Assembly (NCBI GenBank): GCA_002327845.1
Contig: DCUP01000006.1
Location: 81,981 to 145,980, forward strand
Source of the DNA: Patescibacteria group bacterium UBA2211
GTDB taxonomy: Bacteria; Patescibacteriota; Minisyncoccia; Minisyncoccales; Minisyncoccaceae
DNA: 64,000 bases
Direction: 5' to 3'
Under the pieces are notes generated by a model. The model was given only the letters and a program-made list of their open reading frames with translations, ran no database searches and was not told where the DNA came from. Below are positions 14,371 to 22,634 of the stretch, piece by piece. How positions within the stretch are numbered: the first letter of the stretch is position 1; each line of letters starts with the position of its first letter. Position numbers and translations under genes: made by a program.

Positions 14371-16287
14371 TTAATTTGCAGTTATGGTCAATACCATATT
14401 AATATCATAATCACTTGCCACTGGTTGTTCTGTGGGAATTTTTTGACTAATAGAAACACCTTGAAGCGTCCAATCTCCAATATCATCAGAAGCTGAGGTT
14501 GCACTAAGTAACGTAATAGAATTAACGGGTGTTCCAGCTACTTCATCGAAAGCAGCTGACGATCCCTTACTAACACCAGTCAAGGTACACGATCCACATT
14601 GTCCTATTGCTAAAGTAGCAACAGAAGGATCAATTGTCATTTGTCCACCTACAGCATCAGCGTCTGTAGCATGATCAGTACATCCTGTACCTGTTCCCGG
14701 ATCATTAAAATCATAATCTGTACCAGCACTGTCCCAAACATTTGTTGTTGCTTGTGCTGCTACAGTTAAAGTCCAACCATTATCAGCAGCATCATTATTA
14801 TTAACATAAATCTGTTGCGAAGCCGTACCAAAACTCCCCGTAATTGTTTGACAAGAAAAAGAAAAAGTCGCACTACTCATGGCCATTGTTGGACTAGAAA
14901 CAGTAACATAACTAGCATCAACAATATCAGCAGATAAAGAACCACAAGATCCTGTCGCTTGGTCAGAAGTTGCAGCAGAATAAGGACCTTCTCCTGAAGC
15001 ATTAGTCGAACGAACCTGATAACGATAAATAGTACCGCCACAAGTTAATCCAGAATCATCATAATAAGCATTTGTTACTCCTGAAGCAATTTCAGAAAAA
15101 TTTGTACAACCAGTTCCAGAACAACGCTCTACTCTATAACTAGTCGCTCCGCCAGTTGGAGCAGTCCAATTAAGTCTTAAGCTTGTTCCTTGAACGTTAG
15201 TAAAATTAAGAGAAGTCGGTGCCCCTGGACGAGTTAAAATACTTGCTTCAGCTGATAATGGAGATTCTTCGCTTGCAGTATCATAATCAGTAACTGAATA
15301 ATAATATGTTGTATTTCCTGTTGTTGAACTATCAGTATAAGAATTAGTAGTAGAGTTTGCTAAAAATGTTGAAACTGGAGAAGCACCATCTCTATAAACC
15401 TTGTAAGGGGTTGTTGCATGAAGTCCATTTGCTCCAGTTCCAGCCGTACTAGTTGTCCAATTAAGTTGCGCATTTGTTGTTCCTGCTGGCGCAGAAGCAC
15501 TAAGTCCAGTCGGAGCAAAATTAACAACGATATTATCAACAGCAATACTAGTTCCAGCAGCGGAAGAATTTCTCACATTAAAATTAACACGAATAGTATA
15601 ATTAGTACCACCAGTCAAAGAAACATCACTACTAAAACTAGTTGTTGTCCATGAAGTACTGGCGGTCATAAGAGCACAACCAAGATTAGCTATACGTGTT
15701 GTATTACCAGAATCCCAAATTTCAAGAGAAACCATGCCAGTACCCCAGCCTGTACCAGTACCATAATAACTAAATTTTCCTTTTGCTTTTACTGTTCCAC
15801 TACCAGGAGCAGTAACTGTTTGATAAATCATTCCTCTATAATTTTTATTTTTTGTTGCTGGAGTACCTGCTGCAAAAGCTGTTTGTCCTCCCATACTACT
15901 ACTATATATAAAAGTTAAAAAAGTGTATTCAGTAGCATCAGTACCATTACACGCAGTTGATGATCCGCTTGAAGTACCATCTGTAGATGTCCAACCAGTA
16001 GAATTACCATTAAAATTCCAATTATTTGTTTTATTTAAAGCAAACACTTCTTCCGTTTCAAAGGGAACTCTAGGATTTTGCCAAATTGGAGGCCAACCAG
16101 AAAATAACCAACTAAAAATTAAAGTAAAAACTACAAGTTTTATAAAAATCTTTTTAGAGAAAAATTGTTTAGAAAATTTTACTTCTTTAAAAATATTCCG
16201 CCAGAAATTTGCAAAAATATCTATCCCTTCATACGTTTTTTTATTCTGTTGGTGGGACTTTAATTTTTTGTCTTGTTTTAAGAGCAT
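14371..16287 (-). CDS. Large FN3 surface protein with C-terminal WxL-like domain
   Basis: This 638-residue protein starts with a ~50-residue cytoplasmic stretch and a membrane segment (~51-70), so it is probably held as a type II membrane protein or cleaved late. A jelly-roll-like domain (~85-255) is followed by two fibronectin type III domains (~256-355 and ~357-445) and a C-terminal beta domain (~450-638). The last domain is clearly homologous to the whole mature part of the small protein encoded at 17421-18128: both share ATFSFSCQT, QQIYV, VGGQMT.DPSV, a C-x2-C pair and ISQKIP.EQP. The pairing of a large and a small copy mirrors WxL clusters of Firmicutes. Its start overlaps the DUF916-like gene by 47 bases. 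Confidence 0.75.
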   Translation of the reverse strand: MLLKQDKKLKSHQQNKKTYEGIDIFANFWRNIFKEVKFSKQFFSKKIFIKLVVFTLIFSWLFSGWPPIWQNPRVPFETEEVFALNKTNNWNFNGNSTGWTSTDGTSSGSSTACNGTDATEYTFLTFIYSSSMGGQTAFAAGTPATKNKNYRGMIYQTVTAPGSGTVKAKGKFSYYGTGTGWGTGMVSLEIWDSGNTTRIANLGCALMTASTSWTTTSFSSDVSLTGGTNYTIRVNFNVRNSSAAGTSIAVDNIVVNFAPTGLSASAPAGTTNAQLNWTTSTAGTGANGLHATTPYKVYRDGASPVSTFLANSTTNSYTDSSTTGNTTYYYSVTDYDTASEESPLSAEASILTRPGAPTSLNFTNVQGTSLRLNWTAPTGGATSYRVERCSGTGCTNFSEIASGVTNAYYDDSGLTCGGTIYRYQVRSTNASGEGPYSAATSDQATGSCGSLSADIVDASYVTVSSPTMAMSSATFSFSCQTITGSFGTASQQIYVNNNDAADNGWTLTVAAQATTNVWDSAGTDYDFNDPGTGTGCTDHATDADAVGGQMTIDPSVATLAIGQCGSCTLTGVSKGSSAAFDEVAGTPVNSITLLSATSASDDIGDWTLQGVSISQKIPTEQPVASDYDINMVLTITAN

Positions 16288-17395
16288 AGGGCGGTTCTAG
16301 TTTATTTACTTTAGCAATAAGCTTCCAGGAAACATTAAATTTATCAGCAAGAGATTTAATATTTTCACCCGACTTAACAGAATAATCAACCCAATTATCT
16401 TTAATCCATCTCTTTCTCTTCTTTGAAAGCCAAAGAAGGAATACGGCAAACAAAATCAATAATAAAACTACAATTTCTATTATTAACCCTGGTAGTGTTG
16501 GAAAACTAAAAAACCACACAGAAGGACCTACTAGTTTAGTTAATTTTTTACCACTTTCTATTCCAATTCCAGCTTCTTGGTTTTCATCATACTCAACGGT
16601 AAATGTTGACACATACAAACCACCCCAAAAAGGTTTTTTAAGTTCAAAATTCCAATCAGAAGTTTCTCCTCGTAAAATCGGGTATTGTCCGCCATGAGTG
16701 ATATATTTTAAGCCAAAAAAATAACGAGTCGTTACTTGCGCATTCGCATCGATAGAAACATTACCATTGTTTTTCACTAAAGGATGCAAAGAAAAACCTC
16801 CTTTATTGTTTGGTTTTACGGTAAAACCAACTATTTCTAAATTTCTTGTAAGATCTCCTGGAATCGTAATTACAACTCGAAGACCGGTACGAAAAGATAA
16901 ACTAGCTCCACTTTTATCATTCGTTTCTTCCTTCTTTTCTTGCATAACAATACAACCATTATGCTCTCCCGCGCTTGCATTTTCGGGAACATTAATAGTA
17001 AAAGGATCTATTTCGTTTGTTCCTGGCTCAAGAGTTATTTCAGATTTTTCAAGTTCTATCCATGTGCCAACATCTTTTTGTTTATCTAAAACTTGAGAAC
17101 AAGCAAAAGCACCCTCAGTGGATGGAACAGAATCAACCGCATTAATTAATATCGTTTTTCGCTCACTGGTATTATTTAATATTAATACACCTTCTTCTTG
17201 AGTATCACCTGGTTCAAGAGTATGAACAAAAATAGATTCTGTACGAGGATTGCCATCTTGAGGATAAGCAGGTCTACCACCAAAACCACCATATTCAATC
17301 GCAAAAACATTATTAATATAAAAAGAAACAACTAATATAGGCAAACAAATGGCAATAAGTCGTATCGCTCTTATTTTGATACTCAGGTTGTGCAT
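16241..17395 (-). CDS. DUF916-like (WxL-interacting type) membrane protein with LysM tail
   Basis: This 384-residue protein has a signal peptide (~1-32), a beta-sandwich region (~45-180) like the DUF916/WxL peptidoglycan-binding domain (IFVHTLEPGDTQEEGVLILNN, then GTWIELEKSEITLEPG and FTINVPENASAGEHNGCIVM), a second beta domain (~185-290) comparable in place to DUF3324, a transmembrane helix (~302-323) and a LysM domain (339-384: SVKSGENIKSLADKFNVSWK). The helix is followed by KKRKRW, so the LysM should lie inside the cell. In Firmicutes, DUF916-DUF3324 proteins are encoded with WxL proteins, which they bind; the neighbours here fit that pattern. Confidence 0.75.
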   Translation of the reverse strand: MHNLSIKIRAIRLIAICLPILVVSFYINNVFAIEYGGFGGRPAYPQDGNPRTESIFVHTLEPGDTQEEGVLILNNTSERKTILINAVDSVPSTEGAFACSQVLDKQKDVGTWIELEKSEITLEPGTNEIDPFTINVPENASAGEHNGCIVMQEKKEETNDKSGASLSFRTGLRVVITIPGDLTRNLEIVGFTVKPNNKGGFSLHPLVKNNGNVSIDANAQVTTRYFFGLKYITHGGQYPILRGETSDWNFELKKPFWGGLYVSTFTVEYDENQEAGIGIESGKKLTKLVGPSVWFFSFPTLPGLIIEIVVLLLILFAVFLLWLSKKRKRWIKDNWVDYSVKSGENIKSLADKFNVSWKLIAKVNKLEPPYALKTRQKIKVPPTE

Positions 17396-17420
17396 AAATT
17401 TTTTATTAAATTTTAGATAC

Positions 17421-18128
17421 TTATAAAGCAGTTGCAGTAAGAACTAAATTAATATCATAATCGCTAGCAGCTGGTTGTTCTGCGGGAATTTTTTGACTAA
17501 TACTAATACCTGTTGCTTTCCAATCACCGATATCATTAGAACCACTTGTTGCAGAAATAATATTTATACTATCTGTTACGCCCTCACTAAAAGAGGATGG
17601 TGAAGCACCCAAGGTAACACCTGTTGTATCACAACTTGCACAAGCTCCTTTTGATAACGTTCCAACCGATGGATCAACAGTCATCTGTCCACCAACAGTA
17701 TCACCAACATCAGCACCATCAGTACAACCAGAACTAGTTGGATCGTTAAAATCAAAATCCACACCAGCACTATCCCATACAGCACTAGTACTTGAACCTG
17801 CTAAGGCTAAATTCCAACCAGAATCAGCGGCATCAGGATTAGAAACATAAATTTGCTGAGTTGCTTCACCAAAAGTACCAGTTTTTGTTTGACAAGAAAA
17901 ACTAAATGTTGCTGCAGTCATTGCAAAAGAAGGACTTGCAACGGTAACATAACTACCATCAACTATGTCTGCCGCAAGAGTACCAGCATTAATAGTTTGA
18001 GTAAAGTTTGAGGTTGCTGATGCTAAAACATATGTTGTTCCTCCTAATCCACCAGCTAACAACACAGCTAAACACAATGTAACTGCTATATTTAATTTTC
18101 CTAAAAATATTCTAATTATATTTTTCAT
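17421..18128 (-). CDS. Small secreted WxL-like / major surface protein
   Basis: The first gene of the surface operon encodes a 235-residue secreted protein. It has a signal peptide (~1-38) and one beta-rich domain that matches the C-terminal domain of the large FN3 protein: AADIVDGSYVTVASPSFAMT, FSFSCQT, QQIYVSNPDAADSGWNL, VGGQMTVDPSV, a CASC pair and a final ISQKIPAEQPAASDYDINLV strand. The alternation of conserved tryptophans with a final beta strand is reminiscent of WxL domains, but the WxL motif itself is not exact, so I call it WxL-like. Position first in the operon, after a long leader, suits an abundant structural protein. Confidence 0.7.
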   Translation of the reverse strand: MKNIIRIFLGKLNIAVTLCLAVLLAGGLGGTTYVLASATSNFTQTINAGTLAADIVDGSYVTVASPSFAMTAATFSFSCQTKTGTFGEATQQIYVSNPDAADSGWNLALAGSSTSAVWDSAGVDFDFNDPTSSGCTDGADVGDTVGGQMTVDPSVGTLSKGACASCDTTGVTLGASPSSFSEGVTDSINIISATSGSNDIGDWKATGISISQKIPAEQPAASDYDINLVLTATAL

Positions 18129-18380
18129 AATTATTTATTATATTTATTATTTTTTATATTATATAGAAACAAAAAATCGACCAAGAATTTAACTACCTCA
18201 TAATTATTAATTTAAAATTAAACAAATAAAAACAACTATCTATTGTTTTTTTCGCACTAGAAAAATTAAAACTTGGATAAATTAGAACATTCGATAAATT
18301 ACTATACATCATTTAAAATATTATCTGCATTTTTATTGTTTTAACTTGAAAATATTATGACATCACTATCATCATACTTA

Positions 18381-18409
18381 ATTTTATTAAATAATATTTA
18401 TCCTGTCAA
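18381..18409 (-). promoter_or_regulatory. Promoter of the surface operon
   Basis: TTGACA (18404-18409), a 17-base spacer and TAAAAT (18381-18386) on the minus strand place the start near 18374. This is one of the best promoter matches in the window and gives a leader of about 245 bases before the ATG at 18128. Confidence 0.65.
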
Positions 18410-18435
18410 GTTTTTTCTAAATTTAAATTATGTAT

Positions 18436-18469
18436 AAAAAAATATTTTGCTTTTAAACAAAATATTTTC
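18436..18469 (-). terminator. Terminator of secA
   Basis: AAATATTTTG-TTTAAAAG-CAAAATATTT followed by TTTTATAC lies directly after the secA stop. The stem is AT-rich but ten pairs long. Confidence 0.65.
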
Positions 18470-18474
18470 TCTTC

Positions 18475-20925
18475 TTAATCTATTTTTCCACAACATTTTT
18501 TGTATTTTTTCCCACTTCCGCAAGGACAAGGATCATTCCTACCAATTTCTTCTTTGGAAGCACCACTTCCCCTGTCTTCAGAAATAACTTGCATCTGATT
18601 AGGAGCACTTTCTACCTTAATTGTTGCCCTCATAATGCTCTCTACAAGCATTCTTTCATAGTTCTCTAGTAATTCCTTAAACATTTTGTATCCCTCCTTC
18701 TTATACTCAACTAGAGGGTCTCTTTGACCATAAGCTCTTAACCTGACCGAATCTTTTAAGCTTTCCATGTTCTCCAAGTGTTCAATCCAAAGATTATCTA
18801 TCACTCTTAAGCCAGCCACTTTTTCAATTTGTCTCATATTATCTACTCCAACCTCTTTTTCTTTCTTTTCGTAATCTTCTTGAGAATAATCATATTTTTC
18901 TAATAAGGGTAAAATTAATTCTTTTAATTCTCCCTTTTCTGATTTTTCTAGTATTTCAACTCTTTTTGAATAAATTGTTGTTCTTTGTTTATTCAAAACA
19001 TCATCATATTCCAAAATATGCTTTCTAGCGTCAAAATTAAATCCTTCTATTTTTCCTTGAGCTGATTCAATGCTTCTAGAAATCATTCCATTCTCAATGG
19101 GAGTGTCTTCAGGAATATTGAATTTTTCCATTAATGATTTAATTCTATCTCCGCCGAATATTCTAATAACATCATCATCTAGAGAAACAAAAAATTGGGT
19201 TGCTCCTGGATCTCCTTGTCTTCCTGCTCTTCCTCTTAATTGATTATCAATTCTTCTCGCTTCATGTCTTTCAGTTCCAATAACATGTAAGCCACCCAAC
19301 TTCTTAACTTCTTCGTTTTCTTCTGGTGTTGATGGTTTTCCTCCTAAATAAATATCAACTCCACGACCAGCCATATTAGTAGCAATAGTAACGCCACCCT
19401 TTCTTCCAGCTTGAGCAATAATCTCACCCTCTTCTTCGTGGTGTTTAGCATTCAAAACTTTATGAGGAATTCCCTCTCTTGATAATAATTTATCTAAATA
19501 TTCATTCTTTTCAATTGAAGTTGTTCCAACTAATACTGGCTGACCTGTTTTGTATTTTTCTTTAACCTCTTCAGCTACTGCTCTAAACTTAGCTTCTTCT
19601 GTTTTATAAACTTTATCTCCTAAGTCTTTTCTAACAATATCTTTATTGGTTGGAATAACAACAACATCTAAATGATATACTTTATCAAATTCTTCAGCCG
19701 ATGTTTCAGCTGTTCCTGTCATTCCAGCAAGCTTTTCATACATTCTAAAATAGTTCTGGAATGTAATTGAAGCTAAAGTTATTGATTCAGGCATAATTCT
19801 CACTCCCTCTTTGGCTTCTATTGCTTGATGTAACCCACCAGACCATCTTCTTCCTGGCATCATTCTGCCAGTAAATTCGTCAACAATAATAATTTCACCG
19901 TTTTTAATGACATAGTCTTTGTCTTTCTTAAAAAGAATTTCTGCTTTAAGGGCCTGTTCCATATGATGAAGATATTTTATTCCTCTTTCATCATAAATAT
20001 TACCAACATTTAAAACTGCTTCTATCTTATCGATTCCTTTTTCAGTTAAAGTAACAGCTCTTAATTTTTCATCAACCTCATAATCTTCCTCTTTGTTTAA
20101 TCTAGGAATAATTTTTGAAAATTCTGTATACCATTTTGATCCTTCTTCATCGGGAGCAGAAATAATTAAAGGTGTTCTAGCTTCATCAATCAATATTGAA
20201 TCTACTTCATCAACGATTGCATAATTAAATCCTCTCTGCATTCTATTCTTTAAATCATAGACCATGTTGTCTTTCAAATAATCAAAACCAAACTCATTAT
20301 TTGTTCCATAAGTAATATCGCAATCGTAAGATTCTTTTCTTGAACAAGGTCTTAAAAAATCTTCTTCAACTAAAAATCCTCCGAGCTCGTCTCTTTCTTC
20401 ATCTTTCTTCTCTTCAGCTTTTTTGTATTCTGAGTCATAGATAAAAGATTGGTCATGATTTATACAACCGACAGTTAATCCAAGAAAATTATATATCTGA
20501 CCCATCCAAACAGCATCTCTTCTTGATAAGTAATCATTAACAGTAACTAAGTGACATCCTTTGCCTAAAAGAGAGTTTAAAACCAAAGGTAAAGTTGCAG
20601 TTAATGTTTTTCCTTCTCCTGTTCTCATCTCAGCAATTTTACCTTGGTGTAGAGCTATTCCTCCAATCAATTGACAATCAAAATGCCTTTGATTAAGAGT
20701 TCTCTTACCAGACTCTCTTACTAAAGCAAAAACTTCCGGTAAAACATTGTCTATCACTTCCCCATCAGTTAATCTTTTTTTAATATCCTGTATTTTAACC
20801 TTAATTTCTTCAGGACTTAAAGCCGAAACCTCAGTCTCTAAATCATTAATTTGATTGATTAAAGGCTTTAAACTATTTGCGTATTTAGTGTTTGCGTTGC
20901 CAAAAAGGCTTTCTAGAAATGCCAT
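18475..20925 (-). CDS. secA: Preprotein translocase ATPase SecA
   Basis: SecA drives post-translational export through SecYEG and is essential for the many signal-peptide proteins in this window. At 816 residues it is full length for the compact form. Visible landmarks are RTGEGKTL (Walker A), VDEVDSILIDEARTPLIIS (DEAD-type Walker B), GTNNEFGFDYLKDNM, the EFTGRMMPGRRWSGGLHQA preprotein-binding region, the ATNMAGRGVDI and GRAGRQGDPG motifs of NBD2, and a C-terminal zinc-binding SEC-C element PCPCGSGKKYKKCC. The gene stands alone, with an extended -10 promoter just before the ATG and an AT-rich terminator. Confidence 0.97.
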   Translation of the reverse strand: MAFLESLFGNANTKYANSLKPLINQINDLETEVSALSPEEIKVKIQDIKKRLTDGEVIDNVLPEVFALVRESGKRTLNQRHFDCQLIGGIALHQGKIAEMRTGEGKTLTATLPLVLNSLLGKGCHLVTVNDYLSRRDAVWMGQIYNFLGLTVGCINHDQSFIYDSEYKKAEEKKDEERDELGGFLVEEDFLRPCSRKESYDCDITYGTNNEFGFDYLKDNMVYDLKNRMQRGFNYAIVDEVDSILIDEARTPLIISAPDEEGSKWYTEFSKIIPRLNKEEDYEVDEKLRAVTLTEKGIDKIEAVLNVGNIYDERGIKYLHHMEQALKAEILFKKDKDYVIKNGEIIIVDEFTGRMMPGRRWSGGLHQAIEAKEGVRIMPESITLASITFQNYFRMYEKLAGMTGTAETSAEEFDKVYHLDVVVIPTNKDIVRKDLGDKVYKTEEAKFRAVAEEVKEKYKTGQPVLVGTTSIEKNEYLDKLLSREGIPHKVLNAKHHEEEGEIIAQAGRKGGVTIATNMAGRGVDIYLGGKPSTPEENEEVKKLGGLHVIGTERHEARRIDNQLRGRAGRQGDPGATQFFVSLDDDVIRIFGGDRIKSLMEKFNIPEDTPIENGMISRSIESAQGKIEGFNFDARKHILEYDDVLNKQRTTIYSKRVEILEKSEKGELKELILPLLEKYDYSQEDYEKKEKEVGVDNMRQIEKVAGLRVIDNLWIEHLENMESLKDSVRLRAYGQRDPLVEYKKEGYKMFKELLENYERMLVESIMRATIKVESAPNQMQVISEDRGSGASKEEIGRNDPCPCGSGKKYKKCCGKID

Positions 20926-20936
20926 ATATTTTAATT

Positions 20937-20945
20937 ATTATACCA
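20937..20945 (-). promoter_or_regulatory. Extended -10 promoter of secA
   Basis: TGGTATAAT on the minus strand is a perfect extended -10 box. It would start transcription near 20930, about five bases before the ATG. Confidence 0.6.
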
Positions 20946-20989
20946 CTACATACTATATTAAGAAAGATAAAACGTCAAAGCATTTATTC

Positions 20990-21019
20990 AATAGAAAAAG
21001 CACCTATTAAGGTGCTTTA
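20990..21019 (-). terminator. Terminator after hpf
   Basis: AAAGCACC-TTAATAG-GTGCTTTTTC on the minus strand forms an eight-pair hairpin with a T-run, immediately after the hpf stop codon. Confidence 0.8.
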
Positions 21020-21021
21020 AT

Positions 21022-21357
21022 TTATTTTTTTACTCTTCTTCTTTGTTCTAAAGATATCTTCTCTTTGTGTTTTTTAATTTGAACCTCTAATTCTTCCCTA
21101 ACATCGGTTAGAGCAGAACGAAAATCTTCTTTCTTCGAAACGGCTCTCAACATTTTACCACCCGGAACTTCGACTTGAACCTCTACGCGAAATATGTCTC
21201 CCTTCTGATGATGCCTAGTTGTCTTTTCTAATTCAACGTCAATAATTAGGTCTGGATTTTCTGGAAGTAATTTTTCTATCTTCTTAATTTTTTGATCAAT
21301 TAATTTTAATAAATAATCAGTTAACTCTACATTGGTCCCTTTTATTTTTATGTTCAT
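21022..21357 (-). CDS. hpf: Ribosome hibernation promoting factor, short form
   Basis: This 111-residue protein belongs to the HPF/RaiA family, which binds the decoding region of the 30S subunit and silences idle ribosomes. The fold is evident from the opening MNIKIKGTNVELTDYLLKLI, the KKIEKLLP helix, the DVELEKTTRHHQKGDIFRVEVQVEVPG strand pair and the KKEDFRSALTDVREELEVQIKKHKEK helix. It lacks the C-terminal dimerisation domain of long HPF. It follows the histone-like gene and ends at a clear terminator; both genes suit slow-growth or stationary states. Confidence 0.9.
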   Translation of the reverse strand: MNIKIKGTNVELTDYLLKLIDQKIKKIEKLLPENPDLIIDVELEKTTRHHQKGDIFRVEVQVEVPGGKMLRAVSKKEDFRSALTDVREELEVQIKKHKEKISLEQRRRVKK

Positions 21358-21377
21358 ACTTTTTTAAAAAGACTTTC

Positions 21378-21410
21378 TAACTAAAACAACTCACTAGGAG
21401 TTGTTTTAGA
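21378..21410 (-). terminator. Terminator or hairpin after the histone-like gene
   Basis: TAAAACAACTC-CTAGT-GAGTTGTTTTA forms an eleven-pair stem between the histone-like gene and hpf. The T-run that follows is short, so some read-through into hpf is possible. Confidence 0.65.
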
Positions 21411-21416
21411 GAAAAT

Positions 21417-21521
21417 TTATTTTCTTTTCTTTGCAGTCTTCTTTTTTGCTGCCTTCTTTGCTGGTTTCTTCTTTGCTACTTTCTTTACAGCTTTTTTTGC
21501 AGCTTTCTTTTTTGTTGCCAT
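21417..21521 (-). CDS. Histone-H1-like lysine/alanine-rich nucleoid peptide, 34 residues
   Basis: A 34-codon gene encodes MATKKKAAKKAVKK... ending in TAKKRK, composed almost wholly of Lys and Ala with single Val, Pro, Thr and Arg residues. It resembles the C-terminal tails of histone H1 and the bacterial Hc1/AlgP/KAAKK-type DNA-binding peptides, so binding to DNA or RNA through charge is likely. The start at 21521 is the only ATG, and the TAA at 21417 ends the frame. Although short, it is backed by its own leader with the AGGTCG element, a possible promoter and a hairpin after the stop. I checked each codon by hand. Confidence 0.8.
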   Translation of the reverse strand: MATKKKAAKKAVKKVAKKKPAKKAAKKKTAKKRK

Positions 21522-21544
21522 TTTATTTTGAAAAAGTTTGATTT

Positions 21545-21559
21545 TTAATTAGTCGACCT
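21545..21559 (-). promoter_or_regulatory. Leader element AGGTCGACTAATTAA before the histone-like gene
   Basis: This 15-base sequence lies 23 bases before the ATG. It matches the leader elements at 4858 and 41380 (AGGTCGnnTAATWAA). Confidence 0.5.
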
Positions 21560-21587
21560 TTTTCGTTACTCAAAAAATTATCTACTA

Positions 21588-21621
21588 ATTATATTTTCGT
21601 CTTTATTAAAAAATTTGTCAA
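21588..21621 (-). promoter_or_regulatory. Possible promoter of the histone-like gene
   Basis: TATAAT (21588-21593) and TTGACA (21616-21621) are both perfect, but 22 bases apart rather than 17, so they may not act together. Transcription from this -10 would give a leader of about 60 bases. Confidence 0.4.
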
Positions 21622-21631
21622 TAGTAAAATG

Positions 21632-22615
21632 CTAAAAAATTTTAATTTCTTCACTTAGATCGATTAAAAATTTTTCTTTCACTGATTTTTTTATTAAATT
21701 TATTAAATTTATAACATCATCTGATGTTGCATTTTTTAAATTGATAATAAAATTTGCATGTTCATCTGAAATTTTTGCATCACCAATTTTTTTTCCTTTC
21801 AAACCACACAACTCAATCAATAATCCTGCTGGAATAATTCCTTTTTCATTAAAACTTTTTAATTGAGGATAATTTTCAATAATATTTTCTTCTAATTTTC
21901 CTTGATAATTTTTAAAAATAGAACCAGCGGAAAACCCTTTTGGTTGCTTCACTATTCTCTTGTTTAGATTATCGCTTATTCTTTTTTTAATCTCATCTTC
22001 ATTGTCTTTTATTAGGTTTAACTCAGCAGAAACAATTAATAAATTATTATCATTTTTAAAAATACTTGTTCTATATCCAAAAAGACATTCCTTATTCTTC
22101 ATCTTCTTTTCTAAAACATTATTAGAAGAAATATCCAAAACATCAACACTTTCAATTGAATTAGAAATTGATTCATTGAAAGCACCTGCATTACCATTAA
22201 TCGCACCACCTAGTGTTCCTGGTATTCCAGCTCCCCACTCAAGACCAGATAAATTTTTCATTTCAGAAATTAAAAAAGATAATGGAATGGATGTATCAAC
22301 TTTAACAATCATACTGTTTCCATTTTCTTTTTTCTCAATATTAAAATTTTCTTTTAATAAATTTTCTGCTCTGTAAGCGACAACTAATCCATCAAAACCA
22401 TTATCAGAAAAAAGAATATTGCTTCCACCTCCTATTACTAAGAAAGGAATATTTTCTTTATTTACTCTTTCAATTATTTTTTTTAATTCTTTTTTGTCAG
22501 AAGTTCTTAAAAAATATTTAGCTAAACCACCGATTCTAAAAGTAGAATAATTCTTAAGAGGAATATCTTTTTCTATTCTAGGAAAATCATTTTTTAATTC
22601 ATTAAATACATCCAT
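21632..22615 (-). CDS. murB: UDP-N-acetylenolpyruvoylglucosamine reductase MurB
   Basis: MurB is the FAD enzyme that reduces UDP-GlcNAc-enolpyruvate to UDP-MurNAc in peptidoglycan synthesis. The 327-residue protein shows NYSTFRIGGLAKYF near the start, the FAD-binding VIGGGSNILFSD, GIPGTLGGAINGNAG, the GYRTSIF loop, GFSAGSIFKN carrying the catalytic serine, and the C-terminal GKKIGDAKISDEHANFIIN. It is the compact MurB type. It comes last in the long minus-strand operon that begins at tspO and lies 19 bases after the O-antigen-ligase-like gene. Confidence 0.95.
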   Translation of the reverse strand: MDVFNELKNDFPRIEKDIPLKNYSTFRIGGLAKYFLRTSDKKELKKIIERVNKENIPFLVIGGGSNILFSDNGFDGLVVAYRAENLLKENFNIEKKENGNSMIVKVDTSIPLSFLISEMKNLSGLEWGAGIPGTLGGAINGNAGAFNESISNSIESVDVLDISSNNVLEKKMKNKECLFGYRTSIFKNDNNLLIVSAELNLIKDNEDEIKKRISDNLNKRIVKQPKGFSAGSIFKNYQGKLEENIIENYPQLKSFNEKGIIPAGLLIELCGLKGKKIGDAKISDEHANFIINLKNATSDDVINLINLIKKSVKEKFLIDLSEEIKIF

Positions 22616-22634
22616 ATTTAAATTATAACACGAA

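Larger units (their letters stand above)
18129..18474. other. 346-base AT-rich region between secA and the surface operon
   Basis: No gene is seen here. The region holds the secA terminator (18436-18469), the surface-operon promoter (18381-18409) and a leader of about 245 bases. The leader contains short A/T runs, a GGTCGA core at 18177-18182 and a six-codon ATG frame just after the start of transcription; I see no recognised riboswitch. Confidence 0.6.
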
